From assembly GCA_040387375.1 (NCBI GenBank), contig JAZKDW010000001.1, positions 59,629 to 123,628 of the forward strand: a stretch of 64,000 nt of DNA, given 5' to 3'. The notes under the pieces are model-generated. The model was not told where the DNA came from, did not search any database, and was given only the letters and a program-made list of their open reading frames with translations. The position numbers were made by a program, and so were the translations under genes. The DNA comes from JAZKDW01 sp040387375 (lineage in GTDB: Bacteria > Pseudomonadota > Gammaproteobacteria > Burkholderiales > Burkholderiaceae_D). Below, piece after piece: positions 27,412 to 35,482 of this stretch (positions are counted from its first letter, which is position 1; every line of letters starts with the position of its first letter).

Positions 27412-27459
27412 GCCGGATTTACCATTGGTAAATGAGGCCGGATTTACCATTGATAAATG
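27412..27459. promoter_or_regulatory. Tandem palindromic operator upstream of hmgA
   Basis: Two copies of a unit beginning GCCGG with a 25-bp period. Each contains a 17-bp palindrome: ATTTACCATTGGTAAAT at 27417-27433 is perfect, ATTTACCATTGATAAAT at 27442-27458 has one mismatch. The pair sits about 100 bp before the hmgA start and just beyond the iclR stop. P. putida HmgR, an IclR repressor of the homogentisate genes, is known to use a palindromic operator, and this arrangement fits that model. Confidence 0.7.
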
Positions 27460-27469
27460 CCGGGTTCCT

Positions 27470-28378
27470 TCAGGCGCCGAGGCGGGCGGAAAATTCGGTG
27501 GCGATGCGTTTTACCGCGCGCGCGGCGGCACTGTCGCCGGACACCGTACAGTCGGGCGCCAGACCCAGCAGCGTCAGCGCCCCGATCAGCCTGCCGCTGG
27601 CTGCCCTGACCGGGGCCGCGACGGCATTGACATTGGCTTGCATGCTGCCTTCCACGATGGCCACTCCTGTCGTGAGCACATCGCTGGCGCGGGCGCGGGC
27701 CGCCTGTTCCACCTGGTCGCGTTGCCGTGGCGGCAGTTTGCGCAATTCCTTCTGCATCACTTCTTCAATTGCCGCGGGGTCGTGCAATGCGAGGTAGATG
27801 GCGCCGGAGGCGGAGGTCAGCAGGGGTGTGATCATGCCCAGCCGCCCATGCACGGTCAGTGGCCGCGGCCCCTGTTCCCAGCGCACGGTGACCGGACCTT
27901 GGTCGGACCACACGGTAAAGAACGCGGATTCGCCACTGAGCGTGGCCAGCTCGCGCAGGTAACCGGCGCTCAGATGCTGCATCTCCATGCGGTCGACCGC
28001 AGTCAGGCCGAGCTGTACTGCAAAGGTGCCAAGACCATACAGTCCGCTGACGGGTTCCTGCGCCAGCAATCCGCTCCTGGTCAGGCTCACGAGATAGTGA
28101 TGCACACGCGATGGGCTCAGGCCCGCGCGGCTGGCGAGTTCGGTCACGCCCAGCGGCAGCGGCGACTCATGCAAGACGCGCAGGATCGATACCGCTACTT
28201 CGACCGAATCGACACCGCGGCGGACCGTGGGCGGCGGAGCGGGGGGATCGGTTCTGTGTTTTGTGGCGATGACGTTCTCCAGCCGGATTCTGACATGGAC
28301 GCGGTTGCGCCGGCAGCATGGAGGGAATTTTACTTCGTTGGTGATTGAAAGGGGCGGCCGATGAAAAGGATCTGCCAC
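27470..28378 (-). CDS. IclR-family transcriptional regulator (HmgR-like)
   Basis: 302 residues as drawn. The winged helix is at ~55-115 (SVEVAVSILRVLHESPLPLG, ELASRAGLSPSRVHHYLVSL) and the effector-binding IclR domain from ~120. No in-frame ATG exists in the 5' part: the frame can start at GTG 28378, and the ~45 residues before the HTH (NEVKFPPCCRRNRV...) look non-conserved, so the true start may be another non-ATG codon. Location immediately upstream of hmgA-fahA and the palindromic operator between them suggest it represses these genes until homogentisate or a relative binds. Assignment as HmgR is by context. Confidence 0.82.
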   Translation of the reverse strand: MADPFHRPPLSITNEVKFPPCCRRNRVHVRIRLENVIATKHRTDPPAPPPTVRRGVDSVEVAVSILRVLHESPLPLGVTELASRAGLSPSRVHHYLVSLTRSGLLAQEPVSGLYGLGTFAVQLGLTAVDRMEMQHLSAGYLRELATLSGESAFFTVWSDQGPVTVRWEQGPRPLTVHGRLGMITPLLTSASGAIYLALHDPAAIEEVMQKELRKLPPRQRDQVEQAARARASDVLTTGVAIVEGSMQANVNAVAAPVRAASGRLIGALTLLGLAPDCTVSGDSAAARAVKRIATEFSARLGA

Positions 28379-28627
28379 CCGCCTGTTCTACCGTTACCGG
28401 CTGAACGGACTCAGGTTGAGGAAAGGTCGCAGCGCAACCGGCGCATCATTGACGGCGACCTTATTGCGATCGGGGCGTGGGAAGCACCGCGCATCAAATC
28501 CGTTGCCGAGAAAATGTTCCTTATGATTCGCGAACATCAGGGTTTCGGACAGCGGATTGTCGAATGGATCGACGCCGCCGCCGCCGAAGTCATCCTCCGT
28601 TGGCTCAAGCGCTCAGCTTGTAACTGA
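28361..28627 (+). CDS. Possible small hypothetical protein
   Basis: An 88-residue frame (RNRRIIDGDLIAIGAWEAPRIKSVAEKMF...) with a protein-like balance of residues and amphipathic helices in its second half. It overlaps the presumed GTG start of the iclR gene by 18 nt, and its own ribosome site is poor. I do not recognise a family. It could be a real small gene or a chance frame. Confidence 0.3.
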   Translation: MKRICHPPVLPLPAERTQVEERSQRNRRIIDGDLIAIGAWEAPRIKSVAEKMFLMIREHQGFGQRIVEWIDAAAAEVILRWLKRSACN

Positions 28628-28776
28628 TGGTGGTTTGTGTGTTTGTAACCATTTTGATATTCATTAATCGGCAATCATTCAACCGGACAAATGATTTTTC
28701 AGAAAGGGCAAATGGAGGAAAAGAGGCGGCGCGTGACGCAAGAATCCCGGCGGGATGAGGGAACAGGCGCGGAGCG

Positions 28777-28977
28777 CTAGCGTCGGAAAATCCAGAGGAT
28801 AAGGGTGATCACCAGGGAAACAAGCACACTCGTTGTGATCGGAAAATAAAAGCTGTAGCCTTCCCGTACGATTCTGATATCGCCCGGCAAACGGCCAAAA
28901 GGAAATTTGGACAACCATGGCCAGGCAAGTCCGATGACAAGGAAAGTCAAGCCGGCAATGATGATGAAACGCTGCAT
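28777..28977 (-). CDS. DUF2905 small membrane protein
   Basis: 66 residues from ATG 28977; an in-frame ATG at 29007 would add ten residues. The family pattern is clear: a first helix (FIIIAGLTFLVIGLAWPWL), the loop FGRLPGDIRIVREGYSFYFP, then a second helix (TTSVLVSLVITLILWIF) ending in basic residues. DUF2905 proteins are conserved in many bacteria with no known function. The next minus-strand gene upstream ends in a terminator, so this one is transcribed separately. Confidence 0.85.
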   Translation of the reverse strand: MQRFIIIAGLTFLVIGLAWPWLSKFPFGRLPGDIRIVREGYSFYFPITTSVLVSLVITLILWIFRR

Positions 28978-29100
28978 CGGGAAAACCCATTCAATGGCAA
29001 GAACCATTTGAGCCGCTCATGCAAAAGCTTCGACATCGGCTGCGTATTTACATTCCTGCCGCAGTCTGTATTTCCTTGTAATGGCAGGCTGCCGGCAAGC

Positions 29101-29128
29101 AAAAAAAACGCCACACTGAGGTGGCGTT
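29101..29128 (-). terminator. Intrinsic terminator of the small secreted protein gene
   Basis: Read on the minus strand: stem AACGCCAC / GTGGCGTT with a 6-nt loop followed directly by eight T. It is 23 nt beyond the stop of the 56-residue gene at 29152-29322. Confidence 0.85.
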
Positions 29129-29151
29129 GTGTGCTACCTGACTACATTTTT

Positions 29152-29322
29152 TCAGATTACACCCGAAGTGAATGTATCCGTCATGGCTTTTGCAGGTGTT
29201 TGCATCGATGCTGCCTGCGCATCGGCGCGCGACATGGTTGTCATCGAGCCGGATTGCTGAGCAAATGCGGAACCGGTAGCGGCGAGCATGGCAATAATAG
29301 CGAGCAGTTTTTTAGCATTCAT
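29152..29322 (-). CDS. Small secreted protein (56 residues)
   Basis: A short gene with every expected signal. GGAG stands 7 nt before the ATG. The product starts with a Sec signal peptide (MNAKKLLAIIAMLAATGSAF, then AQQ) with cleavage after AFA. The mature part is about 35 residues, rich in Ala, Met, Thr and Ser, with no Cys (QQSGSMTTMSRADAQAASMQ...). An intrinsic terminator follows the stop. A perfect TTGACA (29427-29422 on the minus strand) with a weak TAAGTA 16 nt later could be its promoter. The leader between them holds an inverted repeat (CTCGGCG 29355-29361, CGCCGAG 29378-29384). Function unknown; it would be exported to the periplasm or outside. Confidence 0.75.
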   Translation of the reverse strand: MNAKKLLAIIAMLAATGSAFAQQSGSMTTMSRADAQAASMQTPAKAMTDTFTSGVI

Positions 29323-29774
29323 TTTAATTCTCCAATTTAAGTTAAAACGTCAGGCTCGGCGATCAGGCAAAAGTGCCCGCCGAGTCAAGCATGGATGTGT
29401 ACTTAGTGTGCCTATCCGTGCTGTCAAGGAGATATACGGTGAGGCCTGCCAACCGGATTCACATTTTTTGATTGAAACCCTTCCGTCAAGGTCCGAGCGC
29501 CTGTTTTTACACTCTGACTTTCTTTTATAAGAGGGATCTGGCTGGCGCCGCGCCGCTGTCTCGGGAGCCAGGAATGCGCCGATTCGAAGCGGTAATCGTA
29601 TTTCCTCGATAAGCTTCGATGGGGACTTGCCACCCGGAACTAATATCGGAATATACTGAGCGGGCTTTGCCTTATTGGCACCGGCTGAAATGCATGATTT
29701 GACAGTTGTCGCCATCGCGTGCCGAATCGCCTCGCATTGATGGTGAACCCTCGATTGCCCTGGCGGGAAAAAAC
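29323..29774. other. Intergenic region between divergent genes
   Basis: About 450 bp. The left part contains the leader and candidate promoter of the small secreted protein: TTGACA at 29427-29422 (minus) and a 7-bp inverted repeat at 29355-29384. The right part (29450-29770) precedes a GGDEF gene; the frame of that gene is open from a TTG at 29706 but nothing else is recognisable. Confidence 0.5.
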
Positions 29775-30950
29775 ATGGATCCGATTCTGGATGAGAAGAA
29801 TGAAACCAACAGCGCAGGACGGCCGCAGCGGCACTTTGCCTTTTTTTCGGACGATCCGCGCCAGGACTTGCGCCTGCGCCGTTTTCTGATGGCGGCGGCA
29901 ACTTCGCTGCTGGTCATCCTGGGGCTTCTGCTGGCCGCGAGCATTGGTTTGCTTCCCATGCAGGTGGCGATCCATGGCTCGGGCGCCATTGCTTCGCTGG
30001 CCGTGGTCTTTTACCTGCTGCTTCGTTCCGGTCTCAACCTGCGCTTCAGCGACCCGAGTCTGACCACCGAGCAAATCGCTGCCGCCACCGCGCTCCTCGC
30101 TTTCATCATGTACCACTCGCCGCAGTCCGGCGGTGTGTTGATCATCCTGTATATCGTGCCGCTGATGTTCGGCGTGCTGCAGTTGCGGACCGCGCGCCTG
30201 CTGTCGGTTGCCGCGATAACGTTCGCGATGCATGCGCTGGTAGTCTGGTTCTGGTATCTCGACCGTGGCACTCCTACCCTGAAGACCGGGATTGCGCAGC
30301 TGGCGGTGCTTGCCGTGGTGCTGCCCTGGTTCGCGTTCATGGGCGGGTACGTCAATCGTTTGCGGGTTCGTCTTTCCGACACCAATCAAAGCCTGGCGGA
30401 CGCGGTCAACCGGATTGAGCAGATCGCGAATTACGACATGCTCACCGGCGTGTTCAATCGCCGCTATCTGCTGGAAACCCTGGAGCGCGAACAGTCACGC
30501 TCAAAGCGGATGAACACGCCGCTGTCGCTATGCATGATCGATATCGACCATTTCAAGAGCGTCAACGACAATTACGGCCATGCGACAGGCGACCTGATAC
30601 TCAAGCATTTCGCCATGCAGGCAAGCAAGGGCATGCGCGGCAGTGACGTGTTCGGCCGCTATGGCGGCGAGGAATTCCTGCTGGTGCTGCCGGACACCGA
30701 TCTCAAGGGCGCGCTGGTCGTGGCGGAACGGGTACGCGCCCGCATCGAGGCATCGGTGTGTCCTGACGTGCCTGAAGAATTGCGCATCACCGTGACCATC
30801 GGTGTCGCATCCCTCGATCCGGGAGAGAGCGTGAGCGCGCTGATCGAGCGGGCCGACGTGGCGCTGTATGAAGGAAAACGAGCGGGCCGGAATCGGGCTA
30901 CGCCATCGGAATCCGTCAGTGCGAAGCCGGCGCTGGAGAGCCAGGCCTGA
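29775..30950 (+). CDS. Membrane-anchored GGDEF diguanylate cyclase
   Basis: 391 residues. After ~35 hydrophilic residues come about six hydrophobic segments (from LMAAATSLLVILGLLLAASI to GIAQLAVLAVVLPWFAFMGG), then a short coiled linker (LRVRLSDTNQSLADAVNRIEQ) and a GGDEF domain (~225-385). The active site is GGEEF (GRYGGEEF) with an RxxD I-site (RGSD) five residues before it, so it should synthesise c-di-GMP under product control. ATG 29775 follows GGGA; the longer frame starting with TTG 29706 is less likely. It is the third such enzyme within 12 kb and is apparently monocistronic. Confidence 0.88.
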   Translation: MDPILDEKNETNSAGRPQRHFAFFSDDPRQDLRLRRFLMAAATSLLVILGLLLAASIGLLPMQVAIHGSGAIASLAVVFYLLLRSGLNLRFSDPSLTTEQIAAATALLAFIMYHSPQSGGVLIILYIVPLMFGVLQLRTARLLSVAAITFAMHALVVWFWYLDRGTPTLKTGIAQLAVLAVVLPWFAFMGGYVNRLRVRLSDTNQSLADAVNRIEQIANYDMLTGVFNRRYLLETLEREQSRSKRMNTPLSLCMIDIDHFKSVNDNYGHATGDLILKHFAMQASKGMRGSDVFGRYGGEEFLLVLPDTDLKGALVVAERVRARIEASVCPDVPEELRITVTIGVASLDPGESVSALIERADVALYEGKRAGRNRATPSESVSAKPALESQA

Positions 30951-31095
30951 GTACCCGGGATGAGAATCCGGACAAGTTCTCACATGATGAAAGCACGGGT
31001 AAAAATAAACGGCATCACAATCGTAACGTGAGAAAATAAAAATAATCGATTGTTGATATCCATCAGAAGAAGTTTCACTTTATATCGGAGGAATA

Positions 31096-31956
31096 ATGAA
31101 GTTAGCGAGTTTTCGGCGGTCGGGAGTTGAGTCGTTTGGCGTGGTGAATGGAGATCGCATAATTGATCTGGCGCCGATCGCAGCCGAGATCGGCAGCACA
31201 CTCAAGCAGGCCCTTGCAGGGGGAAAGCTGGAACGTATTGCGCAATATGCGGCCAGGGCGCCGCAAGGGATCGCGCTGGACCAGATAGAATTCCTGCCGG
31301 TCATCCCGGATCCGGCCAAGATCCTGTGCGTGGGCATCAATTATCTGTCGCACGTCAAGGAAACCGGGCGCGAGGTGCCGAAGTATCCCATGATTTTCAC
31401 GCGTTTTGCCGACTCGCAGGTTGCGCATGATGCCGCGATCGTTCGTCCGACGGTTTCTGAAAAACTCGATTTCGAGGGTGAACTCGCGGTTGTGATCGGC
31501 CGTACCGCACGGCACGTCAAGGCCGCACAGGCGTTTGATTATGTCGCCGGCTACGCATGTTATAACGATGGCAGCGTGCGCGACTGGCAAAAACACTCGA
31601 TCCAGTTCATCCCGGGCAAAAACTTCCCGGCCACCGGCGGTTTTGGCCCATGTCTGGTGACCGCGGATGAAGTGGGCGATCCTTCGCAACTCACGCTGAT
31701 CACGCGCCTGAACGGCAGCATCGTGCAGGAAGCAAAAACCGACGACCTCATTTTCACGGTGCCGGCACTGATCGAATACTGCAGCACCTTCACCGAACTG
31801 CAGCCTGGCGATGTGATCATCACCGGCACCACCGGTGGCGTGGGCGCATTCCGCGAGCCGCCGTTATGGATGAAGCAGGGTGATGTGGTCGAAGTGGAAA
31901 TTTCAAAGATCGGCATCTTGCGCAACACGATCGTCGACGAGGCCGCTACGGCCTGA
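31096..31956 (+). CDS. Fumarylacetoacetate hydrolase-family protein
   Basis: 286 residues of the FAH superfamily C-terminal-domain type, which includes acylpyruvases, oxaloacetate decarboxylases and 2-hydroxyhepta-2,4-diene-1,7-dioate isomerases. The metal-binding EGELAVVIG box (here LDFEGELAVVIGRTARHV), YNDGSVRDWQ, GPCLVTADEVGDP, and ITGTTGGVGAFREPP are intact. GGAGGAATA before the ATG is a strong ribosome site. It is monocistronic. It is not the tyrosine-pathway fumarylacetoacetase, which is fahA at 24682; its own substrate is unknown. Confidence 0.88.
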   Translation: MKLASFRRSGVESFGVVNGDRIIDLAPIAAEIGSTLKQALAGGKLERIAQYAARAPQGIALDQIEFLPVIPDPAKILCVGINYLSHVKETGREVPKYPMIFTRFADSQVAHDAAIVRPTVSEKLDFEGELAVVIGRTARHVKAAQAFDYVAGYACYNDGSVRDWQKHSIQFIPGKNFPATGGFGPCLVTADEVGDPSQLTLITRLNGSIVQEAKTDDLIFTVPALIEYCSTFTELQPGDVIITGTTGGVGAFREPPLWMKQGDVVEVEISKIGILRNTIVDEAATA

Positions 31957-32122
31957 TTTGCAGGATTCGCGTCAGGGTTCGGGTTGCCTGGCGCGTTTTT
32001 CCGCGCTGCTGTTCATGCTTCGCGGAGCCCCGTGTTGCGTTGCTTCGCCAAAGATGAATTTTATGGATGAATGAGGACGGCGTTTGGTAATATCCGTACC
32101 AGAAAACCCAGCCCCCTTCTAC

Positions 32123-32350
32123 ATGACCAATCCGCCGTACCAGCCGCCGCCCGAAAACCAGCATTCCCTGAAACCGGACTCACCCTGCATTGGTTATTGT
32201 TCAACGACTTTCGGCGATGATTTCTGCAAGGGTTGCGGCCGGCATTTCATGGAAGTGATCAACTGGAATGCGATGGACAGCGCGCAAAAGGCCGTGATCT
32301 GGGAACGGGTCGAAAAGGAGGGAACCGCCTACCGCTTCCAGGAAAAATGA
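32123..32350 (+). CDS. DUF1289 protein
   Basis: 75 residues with the DUF1289 signature: SPCIGYCSTTFGDDFCKGCG, four cysteines that probably bind a metal, followed by a Trp-containing tail (VINWNAMDSAQKAVIWERV). The family is widespread in proteobacteria and its function is not known. The start at ATG 32123 lacks a clear ribosome site; a TTG at 32084 in frame would add 13 residues and has a better leader (GAGGACGG). Confidence 0.85.
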   Translation: MTNPPYQPPPENQHSLKPDSPCIGYCSTTFGDDFCKGCGRHFMEVINWNAMDSAQKAVIWERVEKEGTAYRFQEK

Positions 32351-32392
32351 TTCCACTCCCGGCAGCGGTGCGGCCACCTTATTGCTATTTCA

Positions 32393-34015
32393 TCACGTAA
32401 CCGGAACGCTTTTCCCTTTTTTCCGGTTCAACACGTCATCCTGAATTTCCTCCAGACGCCGCCCGCGTGTATCGATTCCGCTGACAAACAGCATGATCGC
32501 CGATACCGCCATCGGCACCGCAATGAACAAGGCGGAAAACTTCAAATCGTTGAACACGCCGAGCACGCCGCACACGGCACCCAGAATGCCGCCGAATTTC
32601 GAACTGGCCGCGATCAGCCCTGAACCGGTGGCCCGCAGATGCACCGGATAGATTTCGGCAGCGTAGGGAATCAGCGTCGCGATCACACCGCTGGCGCTGA
32701 TCAGCAGCAGCGCGGTGGCAATCGTGATCGCACCCGGCGACTGCGCGCCCAGCATGCCGAGCAGGAAAAACGCCAGCAGGGACAGGGTGGTCAGCACAAT
32801 GAATGCGACCAGGGTCCTGATGCTGCTCCAGCTGTGATACAGCCAGATCACCAGCAGGATGCCGGGCAAGGCCAGGATCGCGGAGCGCGCCAGCAGGCCG
32901 CTGGCAGCGCTGGCGTCCATTCCCAGGCTGACCAGATTGGTCGGCAGCCACAGGAGGAATCCGAAATTCACCAGCCCCCACGAAATGCCGCACATCACCA
33001 GACCCCAGGTGATGTGCGCATGGCTTCCGCGCATGAGCTGCCAGAGGCCGCCGGAATCGTCTTTTGCCGCCGTCGCCGGCGCGCCGGAATGTTCTATCCG
33101 GTCGTTATCGATCACGCCGGAAAACTTGGCCAGCACCGCGCGCGCCTGATCGCCCAGGCCGGCGTTGGAAAGAAAGCGCGGCGATTCCGGAATATACCGG
33201 TCCAGAAAAATGATCAGCGCGCCGGTTGGCAAACCCAGCAGCCACAGCGCGCGCCAGCTGAACAGCGGCTCCAGCAGCGCGGCCGAGCCGGCCGCCAGCA
33301 AATAACCTGCCGATGTGCCGACGCCGCCGAGCGCGACCAGCAGCCAGCCGCGATGTGCCGCCGGAATCATTTCCGCCATCAGGGTAAACGTGATCGGCAG
33401 CAGACCGCCGGCCGATGCGCCCATCAGGAAACACATCACCAGATTACCCTCGAAAGAAGTCATGGCGCCGCAGATCGCGGTGCCGATGAACATCAGCGCC
33501 GACAGCAGGATGGTGGCGCGGCGGCCGAAGGTGTCGGCCATGCGTCCCCAGACAATCGAACCGATGGTGGTGCCGGTCAGCGCGACCAGAGCCAGCATGC
33601 CGGCGCTCTGTTTGGTGATCTCATATTCTTTTGCCACGCCCGGCATCACAAAACCCAGCGTCGCCGGCTTCATCACGTCCACCGCCAGGGCGACGAACAA
33701 GACCGCGACCAGTTTCCAGTGTTCCCGGTTCAGCGCCGCATCATCGGCGATATGAAAGCGGATCGGGTTGCCGTACAGGTTGCTGCGCATCTGGCTCAAG
33801 CGGGGCATGAGGCCGTACGCAGCAAGCAAAAAACCGACCGGAATCAGCACCATGCCTGCCATCATCGGCATATCCATCGGCATGCCTGCCATATGGTAGG
33901 CCATGTCCGCCGAGTGAAGGAACATCGGAAAATGCGCGAGCACGCCCGCCATGAGTGTCGAACAACCAAGCCAGAAAGCGACCGGATGATGAAAGGAAAG
34001 ACCGTTGGATTGCAT
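32393..34015 (-). CDS. MFS transporter with Met/His-rich N-terminal extension
   Basis: 540 residues from ATG 34015; the frame reaches a GTG at 34075. The core (residues ~95-530) is a twelve-helix major facilitator: GRMADTFGRRATILLSALMF is the loop 2-3 motif, and YIPESPRFLSN is found in the sugar/aromatic-acid branch. Unlike typical members it has two additional N-terminal hydrophobic segments (VAFWLGCSTLMAGVLAHFPM and GMVLIPVGFLLAAYGLM) separated by a loop rich in Met and His (HSADMAYHMAGMPMDMPMMA). Such residues can bind copper or silver, which is inference. Substrate unknown; no enzyme genes are in the same operon. Confidence 0.85.
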   Translation of the reverse strand: MQSNGLSFHHPVAFWLGCSTLMAGVLAHFPMFLHSADMAYHMAGMPMDMPMMAGMVLIPVGFLLAAYGLMPRLSQMRSNLYGNPIRFHIADDAALNREHWKLVAVLFVALAVDVMKPATLGFVMPGVAKEYEITKQSAGMLALVALTGTTIGSIVWGRMADTFGRRATILLSALMFIGTAICGAMTSFEGNLVMCFLMGASAGGLLPITFTLMAEMIPAAHRGWLLVALGGVGTSAGYLLAAGSAALLEPLFSWRALWLLGLPTGALIIFLDRYIPESPRFLSNAGLGDQARAVLAKFSGVIDNDRIEHSGAPATAAKDDSGGLWQLMRGSHAHITWGLVMCGISWGLVNFGFLLWLPTNLVSLGMDASAASGLLARSAILALPGILLVIWLYHSWSSIRTLVAFIVLTTLSLLAFFLLGMLGAQSPGAITIATALLLISASGVIATLIPYAAEIYPVHLRATGSGLIAASSKFGGILGAVCGVLGVFNDLKFSALFIAVPMAVSAIMLFVSGIDTRGRRLEEIQDDVLNRKKGKSVPVT

Positions 34016-34273
34016 GGAGTGCGGATTGCTTTCAATAAAAGTTAACAATAATCGGGCCGCCGGACAAGGCAACACCTGTCAAGCGCCGCGCATGCGGTAA
34101 GAAAGGATGGAATTGTAGTCTGGAAGTTGCCGACATGGACCTTGACGTTCCTTGCCAGCAGCCTTACGCGCCTGGTTGTATCATGTGCCGTTGTTGCGTG
34201 GCTACGTAATCAGCATTGCCAATGTAACAAACGCAAGGCATCCGGACAACCAGATAAAAAAGAGAAAACCCTC

Positions 34274-34960
34274 ATGATCAAATTTTATTACCATCCATCC
34301 CCCAATCCCGCCAAAGTCGCCTTGTTTCTCGAAGAGTCGGGTTTGCCGTATGAACTGATGCCGGTCGATACGCGCAAAGGCGAACAGCACAGCGCGGCAT
34401 TTGTCGCCATCAACCCGAATGCAAAAACGCCGGCGATCGTCGATGGTGATGTGACAGTGTTCGACAGTAATGCGATTCTGCTGTACCTGGCGGAGAAGTC
34501 CGGGCAATTCCTGCCGGAGAACACCCCGGCCGCACGAGGACCGATGTTGTCCTGGCTGATGTTCGTTGCAAGCGGGATCGGACCTTATTCCGGACAAGCG
34601 GTCCATTTCAAGAACTTTGCGCCCGAGCCCAAGGAATATGCGGTCAATCGTTATATGTTCGAAGCCGAGCGGCATTTCGGCATTCTGGATGCGCAGTTGG
34701 CAAAACATCGCTACATGCTTGGCGACACGTACACCATCGTGGATATGGCAGTGTGGGGTTGGGAACGCGCGGTGCCGTTTGTGCTCGGCCCGGACGCCTG
34801 GACAAAATTGCCAAACCTGAAACGGCACTTTGATGAGGTGAATGCTCGTCCGGCCGCACAACGTGCCGAATCACTGAAAAGCAAACACACGTTCAAGACT
34901 GAAATGGACGACGACGCGCGCAAACACATGTTTCCGCAAAACGCGCGGCTTACTGCATAA
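34274..34960 (+). CDS. Glutathione S-transferase family protein
   Basis: 228 residues. The N-terminal thioredoxin-like domain (1-80) shows IKFYYHPSPNPAKVALFLEE at the glutathione site, the cis-proline in NPNAKTPAIVDGD, and the DSNAILLYLAE motif. The helical C-terminal domain follows with YTIVDMAVWGWERAVPF. It is of the bacterial YfcG/YghU-like kind. The ATG at 34274 is chosen because it begins the fold exactly; the upstream part of the open frame (from 34127) is not conserved-looking. The gene is separate from its neighbours. Confidence 0.9.
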   Translation: MIKFYYHPSPNPAKVALFLEESGLPYELMPVDTRKGEQHSAAFVAINPNAKTPAIVDGDVTVFDSNAILLYLAEKSGQFLPENTPAARGPMLSWLMFVASGIGPYSGQAVHFKNFAPEPKEYAVNRYMFEAERHFGILDAQLAKHRYMLGDTYTIVDMAVWGWERAVPFVLGPDAWTKLPNLKRHFDEVNARPAAQRAESLKSKHTFKTEMDDDARKHMFPQNARLTA

Positions 34961-35482
34961 AGTTGCTAAACATTGCTCGTGCCGCAAGGCGCGGGCAATT
35001 CAGCGTGTCAGTCATCTGTCAACAGATCCGTCCGGAAACGGATTGCCGATCGGCGGCGGCAGCACAGGCACAATGTGTTGGCGGTCCTGATTTCGGTCAT
35101 GGCCGGTCGGACATGGCCGCCAACCAAGACAGTATTTATATCAATGGCGAGCGCCGGACTACGCACGGTAAGTGGTATCAGCGCAGCGGCACTGCATGCC
35201 GGACATCGTTGGTTTCTCATTGAATGCACCTCGAAAAGTTACCTCAGTGTAACTTAAATGCTTGGTTCATGGCTGCCACCCAAGTAGTTCAGAACAAAAA
35301 TAGTCATTTCCCCCGGCATTTTTTGGCAGCACTCGCCGAACTGAAGTGATTGCTGGCTGGAACTAGAATCCGCATCACCTGTCCAAACTCTGATTTTTAT
35401 TACCGCCGGTAGTGCATTTTCCGTTACCGGCGGTATTTTATTGTCAACGTTTTGGGGAATTGAATTCCTGAGGGAACCTTCG
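34961..35482. other. Intergenic region before the N-acyl amino acid synthase gene
   Basis: About 520 bp with no convincing gene. It contains a 7-bp-stem hairpin (AAGTTAC / GTAACTT, 35236-35255) and a strong terminator-like hairpin (35401-35440). The segment 35260-35440 is AT-rich and could hold a promoter and a short RNA or leader. Confidence 0.5.
35401..35440 (+). terminator. Strong intrinsic-terminator-like hairpin 43 nt before the FeeM-type gene
   Basis: Perfect 11-bp stem TACCGCCGGTA (35401-35411) / TACCGGCGGTA (35425-35435), 13-nt loop, then TTTTATTG. The nearest upstream plus gene ends 440 nt earlier, so it either ends a small RNA or works as an attenuator in the leader of the following gene. 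Confidence 0.65.

Noticed and set aside
34274..34960. Maleylacetoacetate isomerase completing the homogentisate pathway
   Set aside because: The glutathione-site sequence is of the YfcG-like type and lacks the SSCSxR-like motif expected in zeta-class isomerases; it is also 7 kb from hmgA.
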